From positions 62,001 to 126,000 of the forward strand of contig JANWJS010000033.1 in the NCBI GenBank assembly GCA_025451845.1: 64,000 nt of DNA, in the 5' to 3' direction. Each line of letters opens with the position of its first letter. The stretch's first letter is position 1. Position numbers and translations under genes: made by a program. The notes under the pieces are model-generated. The model was not told the origin of the DNA. It saw only the letters and a program-made list of their open reading frames with translations, and made no database searches. This DNA comes from Steroidobacteraceae bacterium (GTDB taxonomy: Bacteria > Pseudomonadota > Gammaproteobacteria > Steroidobacterales > Steroidobacteraceae). This document shows, one piece after another, positions 53,831 to 61,929 of this stretch.

Positions 53831-54804
53831 GCGGCCTGGACAACTCGCCGGCCACGCGGCCGCTGCGGATCGGCACCCGCGGTTCCGCACTCGCCCTCTG
53901 GCAGGCGCGTCATGTCGCCAGCCTGATCCGCGCGTTGCCCGGCGCGCCGCCGGTGGACTTGGTTGCCATAGCCACGACGGGAGACCTGCGTACGGACGTT
54001 CCGCTGTGGACGGTGCGCGGCCGTGCGTTCTTCACGAAGGAGATCGACCGCGCGCTGCTCGAGGATCGGATCGATATCGCGGTGCACAGCCTGAAGGATC
54101 TGCCGACCGCGATGGAGCCGGGGCTGGTGCTCGCAGCAGTCCTGCCGCGCGAGGATCCCCGCGACGCTCTGGTGAGCCGCACCGGTGTGTCACTGTCACA
54201 ATTGCCGCCCGCCGCCCGCGTCGGGACGAGTAGCTTGCGCCGGCGTGCGTTCCTGACTCGCGCCCGCCCGGACCTGACACTGCTCGAGCTGCGCGGCAAC
54301 GTGCCTACTCGGCTCGAGCGGCTCGAGCGTGGTGACTACGACGCCATTGTCCTCGCGGCGGCCGGACTCAAGCGTCTCAGGCTCGAGCATCGGGTGACGC
54401 AGCATCTCTCGCCGGAGGAGTTTCCGCCAGCAGTATCACAAGGTGCCATCGGCGTGTGTACACGCGCAGACGATCGGCATTCCTGCGGTTGGCTGCAGCC
54501 GCTGGATGAATTGCGCACGAGGCTGGCCACGACTGCGGAACGCGCGCTGTTGGAGCGCATCGAAGGGGGCTGTCAGGTACCGCTCGGCGCGCTCGCAACC
54601 GTGGCCGCCGATGGCATCCATCTGCATGCGTCCGTGTGCGCGCTCGACGGGTCGCAGCTTCTGACGGCCAGCGGCGATGGCGAGGCGACGGACCCCGGGG
54701 CTGCGGCCTTGGGTGTACGCGTGGCGACGGAGCTGATCGGCAAGGGCGCGGCCGGTCTCATGGCGGCCGAGCGCGCCCTGCAGGGCCGGGTGGAGGCGCC
54801 GTGA
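53827..54804 (+). CDS. hemC: Hydroxymethylbilane synthase (porphobilinogen deaminase)
   Basis: 325 residues from a TTG at 53827 overlapping the regulator stop by 4 bases. Polymerises four porphobilinogens into hydroxymethylbilane. Visible are RIGTRGSALALWQARHV, FTKEIDRALLEDRIDIAVHS, the catalytic Asp in LKDLP, RVGTSSLRRRAFLTRARPD, LELRGNVPTRLERLERGDYD and the dipyrromethane-cofactor Cys in EGGCQVPLGALA. The rare TTG start is dictated by the coupling and by homology beginning 13 residues later. It overlaps hemD. Confidence 0.97.
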   Translation: MSGLDNSPATRPLRIGTRGSALALWQARHVASLIRALPGAPPVDLVAIATTGDLRTDVPLWTVRGRAFFTKEIDRALLEDRIDIAVHSLKDLPTAMEPGLVLAAVLPREDPRDALVSRTGVSLSQLPPAARVGTSSLRRRAFLTRARPDLTLLELRGNVPTRLERLERGDYDAIVLAAAGLKRLRLEHRVTQHLSPEEFPPAVSQGAIGVCTRADDRHSCGWLQPLDELRTRLATTAERALLERIEGGCQVPLGALATVAADGIHLHASVCALDGSQLLTASGDGEATDPGAAALGVRVATELIGKGAAGLMAAERALQGRVEAP

Positions 54805-55574
54805 AGCCTTTGAAGCCGGTCGTGGTGACCCGCGCCGAGGAGCGCGACGGACCGCTCTCCACCGAGCTCAAGAGCCTGGGACTTCCGGTGTTGATCTGGG
54901 CCGCCGTCCGCGTCCTGCCTGCCGATACGACGCGCCTGGACGAGGCGCTGCGCCGCCCCGAGTCGTTCGATTGGATCGTGTTCACGAGCCGTCATGGCGT
55001 CGCAGCTGTGACAGCCCGTCTGTCCGCGCCGCCCGCGGGAATGCGGACTGCCGCGGTGGGTCGCGCCACCGCCGCAGTGTTGCAGCAGTCCGGTTGGCCC
55101 GTCGACCTGCTCCCCTCCGAGCCTAACGCCGGGGGTCTGATATCGGCGTTTGCCGCGTCCGGCTCCGGACGCGGTTTGCGCATTCTCTATCCTGCGAGCT
55201 CGCGCGCCCTGCCAACGATCGCTGCCGGCCTGACTCAGCTCGGCGCAGAGGTAACGACCGTCGAGGCATATCGCACGGTGTCGAGCACCGCGCTCAATGT
55301 TGAGGATTGCCGCACCTGCATTACGCGCGACGCGGTGGGCGCGGTTACCTTTGCCAGCCCCTCCGCGGTGACTGAGCTCGAGAGCGCACTCGGCAAGGAT
55401 GATTTTGCACGACTGCTCAGCCGCGCACCGGCCGTCGTGATCGGACCCACGACCGCACGCGCGCTGACGGAGCGGGGGTATACCCCCACACTGGCCGAGT
55501 CGGCCACCCTGCGAGGCCTGGCACGCACGAGCCTGCATGCCGTTTGCGCAGGTCCCGCATCGAGGTACCCATGA
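54801..55574 (+). CDS. hemD: Uroporphyrinogen-III synthase
   Basis: 257 residues from a GTG at 54801 overlapping hemC by 4 bases. Cyclises hydroxymethylbilane to uroporphyrinogen III. HemD sequences vary widely, but the pattern is right: FDWIVFTSRHGVAAVTARL, a VGRATAAVLQQSGWPVDLLP strand-helix, GLRILYPASSRALPTIAAGL and AVTFASPSAVTELESALG, then AVVIGPTTARALTERGYTP at the C-terminus. The position between hemC and hemB supports the call. hemB starts within its stop codon. Confidence 0.92.
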   Translation: MKPLKPVVVTRAEERDGPLSTELKSLGLPVLIWAAVRVLPADTTRLDEALRRPESFDWIVFTSRHGVAAVTARLSAPPAGMRTAAVGRATAAVLQQSGWPVDLLPSEPNAGGLISAFAASGSGRGLRILYPASSRALPTIAAGLTQLGAEVTTVEAYRTVSSTALNVEDCRTCITRDAVGAVTFASPSAVTELESALGKDDFARLLSRAPAVVIGPTTARALTERGYTPTLAESATLRGLARTSLHAVCAGPASRYP

Positions 55575-56551
55575 GTCATGCAGCAATGAGGCCCCGCCGA
55601 ACGCGTCAGTCCGACGCGTGGCGGCGCATGGTTCGCGAAACGCGGCTCTCGCGTGACGCGCTCATTTACCCGATGTTCGCCGTCCCCGGCCGGGCGGTCC
55701 GGCACGCCGTGACGAGCATGCCTGGCGTATCGCAGCTGTCGGTGGATGAGCTGGGCAAGGAGGCGAAGGCTGTCGCCGCGACAGGCGTTCCCGCCGTGCT
55801 GCTCTTTGCTGCGCCGGCCCAGAAGGACGCCCGAGCCAGCGCTGCGCTCGACCCGAAAGGACTGGCCGCACAGGCCATCTCCGCCCTCAAGGACGCGTGC
55901 CCGGACCTCCTCGTCTGGGCCGATGTCTGCCTCTGCGGGGCGATGGATCACGGGCATTGCGGCCACGTTCTCCCCGGCGGGGCGATCGACAACGATACGT
56001 CCGTCGAGACGCTCGCCCAGGTGGCGCTCAATTACGCCCGCGCTGGAGCCGATGCAGTGGCGCCAAGCGACATGATGGACGGGCGCGTGCAGGCCATGCG
56101 TCGGCTGCTCGATCGCGAGGGCCACGCCATGACACCGATTGTTTCATATGCGGTCAAATATGCGTCGTCTTTCTACGGACCGTTTCGGGAAGCAGCCGAA
56201 TCGGCCCCCGCCTTCGGCGACCGCCGCTCCTATCAGATGGACCCGGCCAATTCCCGCGAGGCGCTGCGGGAGGTGCTGCTCGACGTCGAGGAGGGGGCGG
56301 ACCTGGTCATGGTCAAACCCGCGGGGCCCTATCTCGATGTGATTCGTCAGGTGCGGGACGCCGTTACAGTGCCCGTCGTCGCCTACCAGGTGAGCGGCGA
56401 GTACAGTCTCATCAAAGCCGCCGCCGAGCGCGGCTGGATCAACGAGCGGGCAGCGGTGCTCGAGACGCTCACCGGCATCCAGCGCGCAGGAGCGGATCTC
56501 ATCATCACCTACTACGCGCCCGAGGTGGCGCGCTGGCTGGCGGACCCATGA
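55571..56551 (+). CDS. hemB: Delta-aminolevulinic acid dehydratase (porphobilinogen synthase)
   Basis: 326 residues from the ATG at 55571 (GAGGTA upstream, overlapping the hemD stop). Condenses two 5-aminolevulinates to porphobilinogen. The zinc-type Cys cluster is intact in DVCLCGAMDHGHCG, and the two active-site Lys lie in VSYAVKYASSFYGPF and VMVKPAGPYLD. An alternative start at 55544 would overlap hemD further and is less likely. hemE follows with a 4-base overlap. Confidence 0.97.
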   Translation: MSHAAMRPRRTRQSDAWRRMVRETRLSRDALIYPMFAVPGRAVRHAVTSMPGVSQLSVDELGKEAKAVAATGVPAVLLFAAPAQKDARASAALDPKGLAAQAISALKDACPDLLVWADVCLCGAMDHGHCGHVLPGGAIDNDTSVETLAQVALNYARAGADAVAPSDMMDGRVQAMRRLLDREGHAMTPIVSYAVKYASSFYGPFREAAESAPAFGDRRSYQMDPANSREALREVLLDVEEGADLVMVKPAGPYLDVIRQVRDAVTVPVVAYQVSGEYSLIKAAAERGWINERAAVLETLTGIQRAGADLIITYYAPEVARWLADP

Positions 56552-57612
56552 CGGGATCCGTGCACCTGCCGCCGTTCCTCGCCGCCTGCCGCCGGCAGCC
56601 GGTGCCGCACACGCCCATCTGGATCATGCGCCAGGCCGGCCGCTACCTGCCGGAATACCGCCAAGTGCGCTCGCACGCCGAGTTCGCATCCTTGTTGCGC
56701 AATCCCGAGCTCGCCGCGGAAGTCACCCTGCAGCCCCTGCGCCGCTTCCCGCTGGACGCCGCCATCCTCTTCAGCGACATCATGACACCGCTGCAGGGGA
56801 TGGGCGTCGATCTCTCATTCGAGCCCGGCCCGGTGGTGCGCGATCCGATTCGCAGTGACGCTGCGATCGATGCGCTCGCGCAGCTCATCCCGGAGCGTGA
56901 CGTCCCCTTCGTGCTCGAGTCGATTCGGCTGGTGCGCGCGGGGCTGCCGGCGGCCGTTCCGCTCATCGGCTTCGCCGGCGGCCCGTTCACGCTGCTCTGC
57001 TATCTGGTCTGTGGGCGGCCGTCGAAGGAGTTCGGGGCGGCGCGCTCGTTCCTCTACTCCAGCCCGGGAGCGGCGGAGCGCCTCCTCGATCGGCTGGCGG
57101 ATGCCATGGCCGTGTACCTGCGCGCCCAGGCCGCCGCGGGAGCCCAGGCGCTGATGCTGTTCGAGTCATGGGCCGGATTGCTCGCGCCGCCCGAGTTCGA
57201 GCGGTTTGCGCTACGCGCCGCACGGCGCACCCTGACGGCGTTGCGCGATATCGGCGCGCCGCTCATCTACTACGTGAATCAGGGCTCCGCGCTCATGGAG
57301 TGTGTCGCCGGCCTCGATGTCGATGTCATCGGCGTCGATTGGCGCTCACCGCTGGATGCCGTGCGGCGCAGACTGGGGCCAGGCAAGGCCGTGCAGGGCA
57401 ACCTCGACCCGGCGGCGCTCTTTGCCGCGCCGGAAGATCTGCGCCAGCACGCCGGCCGCGTGCTCGACGCCGGGGCGGGCTCGCCCGGACACATCTTCAA
57501 CCTGGGGCACGGCATCTGGCCGGACACCGATCCCGATGCGGTGGCGCGGCTCGTCGACTATGTGCACGAGCGCTCCTCGCGCAGAGCTGGCGCAGGGGCG
57601 GCCGGGACATGA
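56548..57612 (+). CDS. hemE: Uroporphyrinogen decarboxylase
   Basis: 354 residues from the ATG at 56548 that overlaps the hemB stop. Decarboxylates the four acetate side chains to give coproporphyrinogen III. Signature TPIWIMRQAGRYLPEYR near the N-terminus, then AAILFSDIMTPLQGMGVDLS, GFAGGPFTLLCYLVCG and GSPGHIFNLGHGIWPDTDPD near the C-terminus are all standard. Length is normal. hemF starts within its stop. Confidence 0.97.
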   Translation: MTGSVHLPPFLAACRRQPVPHTPIWIMRQAGRYLPEYRQVRSHAEFASLLRNPELAAEVTLQPLRRFPLDAAILFSDIMTPLQGMGVDLSFEPGPVVRDPIRSDAAIDALAQLIPERDVPFVLESIRLVRAGLPAAVPLIGFAGGPFTLLCYLVCGRPSKEFGAARSFLYSSPGAAERLLDRLADAMAVYLRAQAAAGAQALMLFESWAGLLAPPEFERFALRAARRTLTALRDIGAPLIYYVNQGSALMECVAGLDVDVIGVDWRSPLDAVRRRLGPGKAVQGNLDPAALFAAPEDLRQHAGRVLDAGAGSPGHIFNLGHGIWPDTDPDAVARLVDYVHERSSRRAGAGAAGT

Positions 57613-58460
57613 CGGAGCCTGACGACGCTGAGCCGTTCGGCAGCGGATTCGAGCAGACCGCGGCGAGCGGGTTCCGCGACCTGCAGGCGCGCATCTGCAC
57701 GGCCTTCGAGGCCTTCGAGCCCGAGCGGCGCTTCGAGGCCCGCAGTTGGCGCCGGCCCGAGGGGCACCGGCTGCAGGGCGGCGGCGAGTCGCGGCTGATG
57801 CGCGGCGCCGTCTTCGAGAAGGTCGGGGTGAACGTCAGCCACGTATGGGGCCTACTCAGTGAGCAGGCGCGCGGCCAGGTTGCCGGTGCTGCCCAGTCGG
57901 GCGGGCGCTTCGTGGCCTGCGGCATTTCATTGGTCGCGCATATGTGGAACCCTTATGTGCCGGCCGTACACATGAACCTGCGGTATTTGTGTACGAGCTC
58001 CGCGTGGTTCGGCGGCGGGTCGGACCTGACGCCGACCTTCCCGTTCGAGGAGGACACAGCAGAGTTTCACGCCGCACTGCGAGCAGCGTGTGATGCGTAC
58101 CGCCCGGACGCCTATCGCGAGTTCAAGGAGTGGTGCGACCGGTATTTTTACCTGCCGCATCGTCGCGAGCCGCGCGGCGTTGGAGGTATATTCTTCGACG
58201 ATCTCGCGAGCGGTGACTCCGAGGCGGATTTCGCGTTCGTACAACGGGTAGGGGACGCCTTCCTGGATGTCTATCCGAGGATTGTCGCCCGCCGCAAGGA
58301 CACCCCATTCGACGAGACGGCCCGTGAGCGCCTCCTGGTGAAGCGCGGTCGATACGTCGAGTTCAACCTCGTCTATGATCGGGGGACGAAATTTGGCTTC
58401 CAGACCGATGCCGACCCGGAGGCCTACCTCATGAGCCTGCCGCCGCTCGTCAGATGGTGA
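57609..58460 (+). CDS. hemF: Aerobic coproporphyrinogen-III oxidase, C-terminally shortened
   Basis: 283 residues. Converts coproporphyrinogen III to protoporphyrinogen IX using O2. Core motifs are present: GAVFEKVGVNVSHVWG, MNLRYLCTSSAWFGGGSDLT, EWCDRYFYLPHRREPRGVGG, VKRGRYVEFNLVYDRGTKFG. The protein stops at YLMSLPPLVRW, whereas family members usually continue about 25 residues (to a KPRDW-like end). That tail is not seen in another frame immediately downstream. It may be functional if the tail is dispensable, or it may be recently truncated. Oxygen-dependent type, so the cluster fits an aerobic lifestyle. It overlaps hemE by 4 bases. Confidence 0.9.
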   Translation: MTEPDDAEPFGSGFEQTAASGFRDLQARICTAFEAFEPERRFEARSWRRPEGHRLQGGGESRLMRGAVFEKVGVNVSHVWGLLSEQARGQVAGAAQSGGRFVACGISLVAHMWNPYVPAVHMNLRYLCTSSAWFGGGSDLTPTFPFEEDTAEFHAALRAACDAYRPDAYREFKEWCDRYFYLPHRREPRGVGGIFFDDLASGDSEADFAFVQRVGDAFLDVYPRIVARRKDTPFDETARERLLVKRGRYVEFNLVYDRGTKFGFQTDADPEAYLMSLPPLVRW

Positions 58461-58517
58461 GCCCGAACATTGAGGATGGGAATGCGGCTTGCAGCCCGCA
58501 AAATCTAAAGTGCGCCG

Positions 58518-59300
58518 ATGATCAGGATCTTTCTGCCGCTCATCTGTGCGGCGCTGGGCCTCATGGCAGCCTCCTGCAGCCAGTCCGCGGACCCGTTTGC
58601 GCCGGCTGCGGCCCCTGCCTCCTCGTCGCACCCGGACTCGCACAGTGCCGCGGCCATGGCGGGGCCGCCCGATCCGCAGGCTCGGGGCACGGGGCAGTCG
58701 ACCGCCGCCGCGGATCAGGCCGCCTCAGGCGCCTCGCAACCCGCGGCGACATCGTCCGACCCGACGTCCTTCCTCGATGCGCCCTCGCCGCCCTCCGGCT
58801 CGCAGGCATCCGCAGCGCAGCCCAACCAGGAGGCATCCACCAGCACCCCGCCTGATCATCGCGCTTCGGGGCTGATCGGTATGCCGGTGGTATCGGCGAA
58901 TGGGAGCCCGTTGGGTGAGGTGAAGGATATCGTCTTCGATCGACAAGGCAGGGTCACGCACTTGGTGATCGCATACGGCATCGCGCCGGCGGCCGGTCCG
59001 AGGGAGACACCCGACGCCGGCAAACCCGTGCCGACACCCAACGGCAAGCTGACGGCGATGCCGTGGGACGCCGCTGTCGCCAGCATCAAGAGCGGCCGGC
59101 TGGTGTTGGAAAGCGCCCAACTGCAGAGTGCGCCGAGCTTCACGCCGGACGCCTGGCCCAACCTCGATAACCCCACCTGGAGCGCCTCCTCCGACGCCTA
59201 CTGGCGCAAGGCAGTCCGGGCGGCAATCGCGGCGCATCCTGGCGCTCCGATCGACGCGACGACGCGGCAGCGCGGGCGGCCGGCGCGCGATGGCTACTGA
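58518..59300 (+). CDS. PRC-barrel-domain lipoprotein
   Basis: 260 residues. Lipoprotein signal (FLPLICAALGLMAASC with the lipobox Cys) followed by a long Ala/Ser/Pro-rich linker at about 25-115. A PRC-barrel domain follows (GLIGMPVVSANGSPLGEVKD then IVFDRQGRVTHLVIAYG). PRC barrels act in RNA-processing and photosynthetic reaction-centre assembly, but many secreted ones are uncharacterised. It sits 57 bases after hemF and is probably cotranscribed with the asmA-like gene. Role unknown. Confidence 0.85.
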   Translation: MIRIFLPLICAALGLMAASCSQSADPFAPAAAPASSSHPDSHSAAAMAGPPDPQARGTGQSTAAADQAASGASQPAATSSDPTSFLDAPSPPSGSQASAAQPNQEASTSTPPDHRASGLIGMPVVSANGSPLGEVKDIVFDRQGRVTHLVIAYGIAPAAGPRETPDAGKPVPTPNGKLTAMPWDAAVASIKSGRLVLESAQLQSAPSFTPDAWPNLDNPTWSASSDAYWRKAVRAAIAAHPGAPIDATTRQRGRPARDGY

Positions 59301-59319
59301 CGGGCCGAGTCATTGACGC

Positions 59320-60540
59320 GTGAGAGTCGCGCGCTGGATCCTCGGCATCACCGGCGCGGTGGTGCTGCTCGCGGTGGGCGCGGCGTTGCTCGCGGCACTC
59401 GTCATCAACCCTGACCGTTACAGGGGCAGCATCGAAAACGCCGTGCGCCGCCAGACTGGCCGGCCGTTTGCGCTCGCGGGCCACCTGCGACTCACGTGGT
59501 ATCCATGGCTGGGCATGCGCATCGGCGCCGCGCGGCTCGGCAACCCGCCGGGCGCAGCGGGGCCCGATCTCCTCGATTGGCAATCGGCGGAGCTGCACGT
59601 GCGCCTGCTGCCGCTGCTCTTGCATCACCAGCTCGAGGTCGGGCGCATCCGCATCGTGCGCGCCGACATCCACTTGCATCGCGGACCGGGGGGCGAAAGC
59701 AGCTGGGACGATCTGATCGCGCGCCTGCGCCGCGGGGGCACGGCATCGCCCTGGGCAATCACGTGGGTCGGGTTGGATCTGGAGAAAAGCTCGCTCGATT
59801 ACCTCGATGCGCGCAACCTCGAGCATGTCAGTCTGGCAGACTGGCAGCTCAGCGTCGGACCCTGGCCTCCTGCGCAACCGCTCTCCATCAGCACGAGCTT
59901 CGTATTACGTGCCAACACTCCCAGCGCTCACGGTTCGTCCGCTGCCGCGGGCACGTTGCAGTTGCCGCCCGACGGGGTACGCGTGTCGCTCGATGTGCCT
60001 CGGATGCAAGTCACGACCGCCGCTGGCAGCCCCATCGACGTCAGCGCCCCGCGTTGGTCCGTGCGGGTCGCGGATGCGAAATTGGCAGGTGCCATCGATG
60101 CCAGCCGGGATGCGGCCGGCCACCTGCAGGCGAGCGGCTCTCTCACAGCCGCCGTGCCATCGCTGCGTCAGCTCGCGGGCACGCTGGGCTTCGGTCTGCC
60201 CCAGCTCGAAGACCCCGCGACGCTTAGGGGTCTGTCGCTGTCCGGAAAGTGGAGCTACCGCGACGGCGCGCTCGAGGTCAAGCCGCTGACCGCAAAGTTG
60301 GATTCCACGACGCTGACGGGATGGGCGGCCTGCTCCGCGAGCCCGCAGCCCTCGTGGACGTTTGCGCTGCGGGCGGACCAGGTCGACTTCGGCCGCTATC
60401 TGACACAAGCGAAGGAGCAGAAGCCGCCCGCGTTTCCGCTGAGCGCGTTGCAGGCACTGCACGCCGAGGGAACCCTGGAGCTCGAGCGCGCGCGGATCGG
60501 CGGCACGACCCTGAAGGACGTGCGCCTGCAGGTGCAGTGA
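59320..60540 (+). CDS. AsmA-family protein
   Basis: 406 residues from a GTG at 59320. An N-terminal membrane anchor (ITGAVVLLAVGAALLAALVI) is followed by NPDRYRGSIENAVRRQTGRP and the AsmA beta-rich domain (LAGHLRLTWYPWLGMRIGAA). AsmA-like proteins are thought to carry phospholipids between membranes or to assist outer-membrane assembly. It is shorter than E. coli AsmA (617 residues). Position directly before mutY is conserved in several gammaproteobacteria. It ends 1 base before mutY. Confidence 0.88.
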   Translation: MRVARWILGITGAVVLLAVGAALLAALVINPDRYRGSIENAVRRQTGRPFALAGHLRLTWYPWLGMRIGAARLGNPPGAAGPDLLDWQSAELHVRLLPLLLHHQLEVGRIRIVRADIHLHRGPGGESSWDDLIARLRRGGTASPWAITWVGLDLEKSSLDYLDARNLEHVSLADWQLSVGPWPPAQPLSISTSFVLRANTPSAHGSSAAAGTLQLPPDGVRVSLDVPRMQVTTAAGSPIDVSAPRWSVRVADAKLAGAIDASRDAAGHLQASGSLTAAVPSLRQLAGTLGFGLPQLEDPATLRGLSLSGKWSYRDGALEVKPLTAKLDSTTLTGWAACSASPQPSWTFALRADQVDFGRYLTQAKEQKPPAFPLSALQALHAEGTLELERARIGGTTLKDVRLQVQ

Positions 60541-60541
60541 C

Positions 60542-61600
60542 GTGGCGGTGCAACCACCAGCAAGCGTCCGGCGTTTCGCCCCATCGCTCATCGACTGGCA
60601 CGGGCGCCACGGTCGACACGACCTGCCATGGCAGCGCCGCCGCACGCCCTATCGCGTATGGGTGTCGGAGATCATGTTGCAACAGACTCGGGTAGCGACC
60701 GTCATCCCCTACTTCGAGGCGTTCATGCAGCGCTTTCCCGATGTCGGTACGCTCGCCGGCGCGCCGCTCGATGAAGTGCTGCACCTCTGGTCGGGGTTGG
60801 GCTACTACGCACGGGCGCGCAATCTCCATCGTGCCGCCGCGTGCATCGCCGAAGAGCACGAAGGCCGCTTCCCGGCGACCTTCGAGGCGGTGGCCCGTCT
60901 GCCGGGCATCGGGCGCTCCACCGCCGGAGCCATTCTCGCGCTGAGCCGCGGCGAGCGCTTCCCCATCCTCGACGGCAACGTGCGTCGGGTGTTGTCTCGT
61001 CACTTCGGGGTGGAGGGCAGCGCGTCGGATGGCGCCACCCTGCAGAAGCTGTGGGATCTATCCGATGCGTGCACGCCGGCGGAGCATGTCAACACCTACA
61101 CGCAGGCGGTGATGGATCTGGGAGCAACCGTCTGCATGCGCCGAGATCCTTCGTGTGCGGCCTGTCCCGTGGCGGCAACTTGCATCGCCCGCAGCACCGG
61201 ACGCCAGCACGAGCTGCCCGCACCGAAGCCGGCGCGGGCTCGGCGGCTGCGGGAGGTATTCATGCTGGCCGCCGTCCGTGCGGACGGGGGCGTGCTCCTC
61301 GAGCGCCGCCCGGAAAGCGGCGTATGGGGCGGCCTCTGGTGCCTGCCGGAGTTCCATAGCACGACTGACGCCGCCGTATATGCCCGGCAGACGCTGCGAG
61401 GAGCCCCCGACCGGCCCGTGCCGCTGGCACCCGTAGAGCACGCATTTACGCATTTCGACCTTGTCATCACGCCGCTCCTGGCCCATTGTTCCGGCAGCGC
61501 GGGCGCACCCGACCCGGCGCGACGCCAGTGGTACCGCGCGCCGGCCAGGCTCGGCCTGCCCGCCCCCATCCGCCTGCTGCTCGAACGGCTGGCGCAATGA
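60542..61600 (+). CDS. mutY: A/G-specific adenine glycosylase
   Basis: 352 residues from a GTG at 60542. Removes adenine mispaired with 8-oxoguanine. Visible are DLPWQRRRTPYRVWVSEIML, QQTRVATVIPYF, the helix-hairpin-helix and catalytic Asp in LPGIGRSTAGAILAL to FPILDGNVRRVL, and the 4Fe-4S Cys pattern CX6CX2CX5C in CMRRDPSCAACPVAATC. A NUDIX-like C-terminal domain (VLLERRPESGVWGGLWCLPE) recognises the 8-oxoG. Standard length. Confidence 0.97.
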   Translation: MAVQPPASVRRFAPSLIDWHGRHGRHDLPWQRRRTPYRVWVSEIMLQQTRVATVIPYFEAFMQRFPDVGTLAGAPLDEVLHLWSGLGYYARARNLHRAAACIAEEHEGRFPATFEAVARLPGIGRSTAGAILALSRGERFPILDGNVRRVLSRHFGVEGSASDGATLQKLWDLSDACTPAEHVNTYTQAVMDLGATVCMRRDPSCAACPVAATCIARSTGRQHELPAPKPARARRLREVFMLAAVRADGGVLLERRPESGVWGGLWCLPEFHSTTDAAVYARQTLRGAPDRPVPLAPVEHAFTHFDLVITPLLAHCSGSAGAPDPARRQWYRAPARLGLPAPIRLLLERLAQ

Positions 61601-61650
61601 GCAGCCGGCGAGGGATGGATAGGATGTTCGACTGACTGGAGAAAGTGACC

Positions 61651-61929
61651 GTGGCCCGAATGGTGCAATGTGTGATGCTCAAGCGCGAGGCGCCCGGCTT
61701 GGACCGGCCGCCTTATCCCGGCGAGCTCGGCCGGCGCATCTACGACAGCGTGTCCCGCGAGGCCTGGGGGCGCTGGCTGCAGCATCAGACCATGCTGATC
61801 AACGAATACCGCCTGACGCCGATCGAGCCCAAGGCCCGCAAGTTCCTCGAGGCGGAAATGGAGAAGTTCTTCTTCGGCGGCGGCTCGAGCAAGCCCGAGG
61901 GCTACCAGGCCCCCGCGAGCGAGGAATGA
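61651..61929 (+). CDS. yggX: Fe(II)-trafficking protein YggX
   Basis: 92 residues from the GTG at 61651, eight bases after GGAG (a GTG at 61645 is also possible). Matches Ygg[52 protein letters not shown] and the family C-terminal helix. It protects iron-sulphur enzymes from oxidation; its pairing with mutY, itself a 4Fe-4S enzyme, is conserved in gammaproteobacteria. edd begins inside its stop. Confidence 0.96.
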   Translation: MARMVQCVMLKREAPGLDRPPYPGELGRRIYDSVSREAWGRWLQHQTMLINEYRLTPIEPKARKFLEAEMEKFFFGGGSSKPEGYQAPASEE

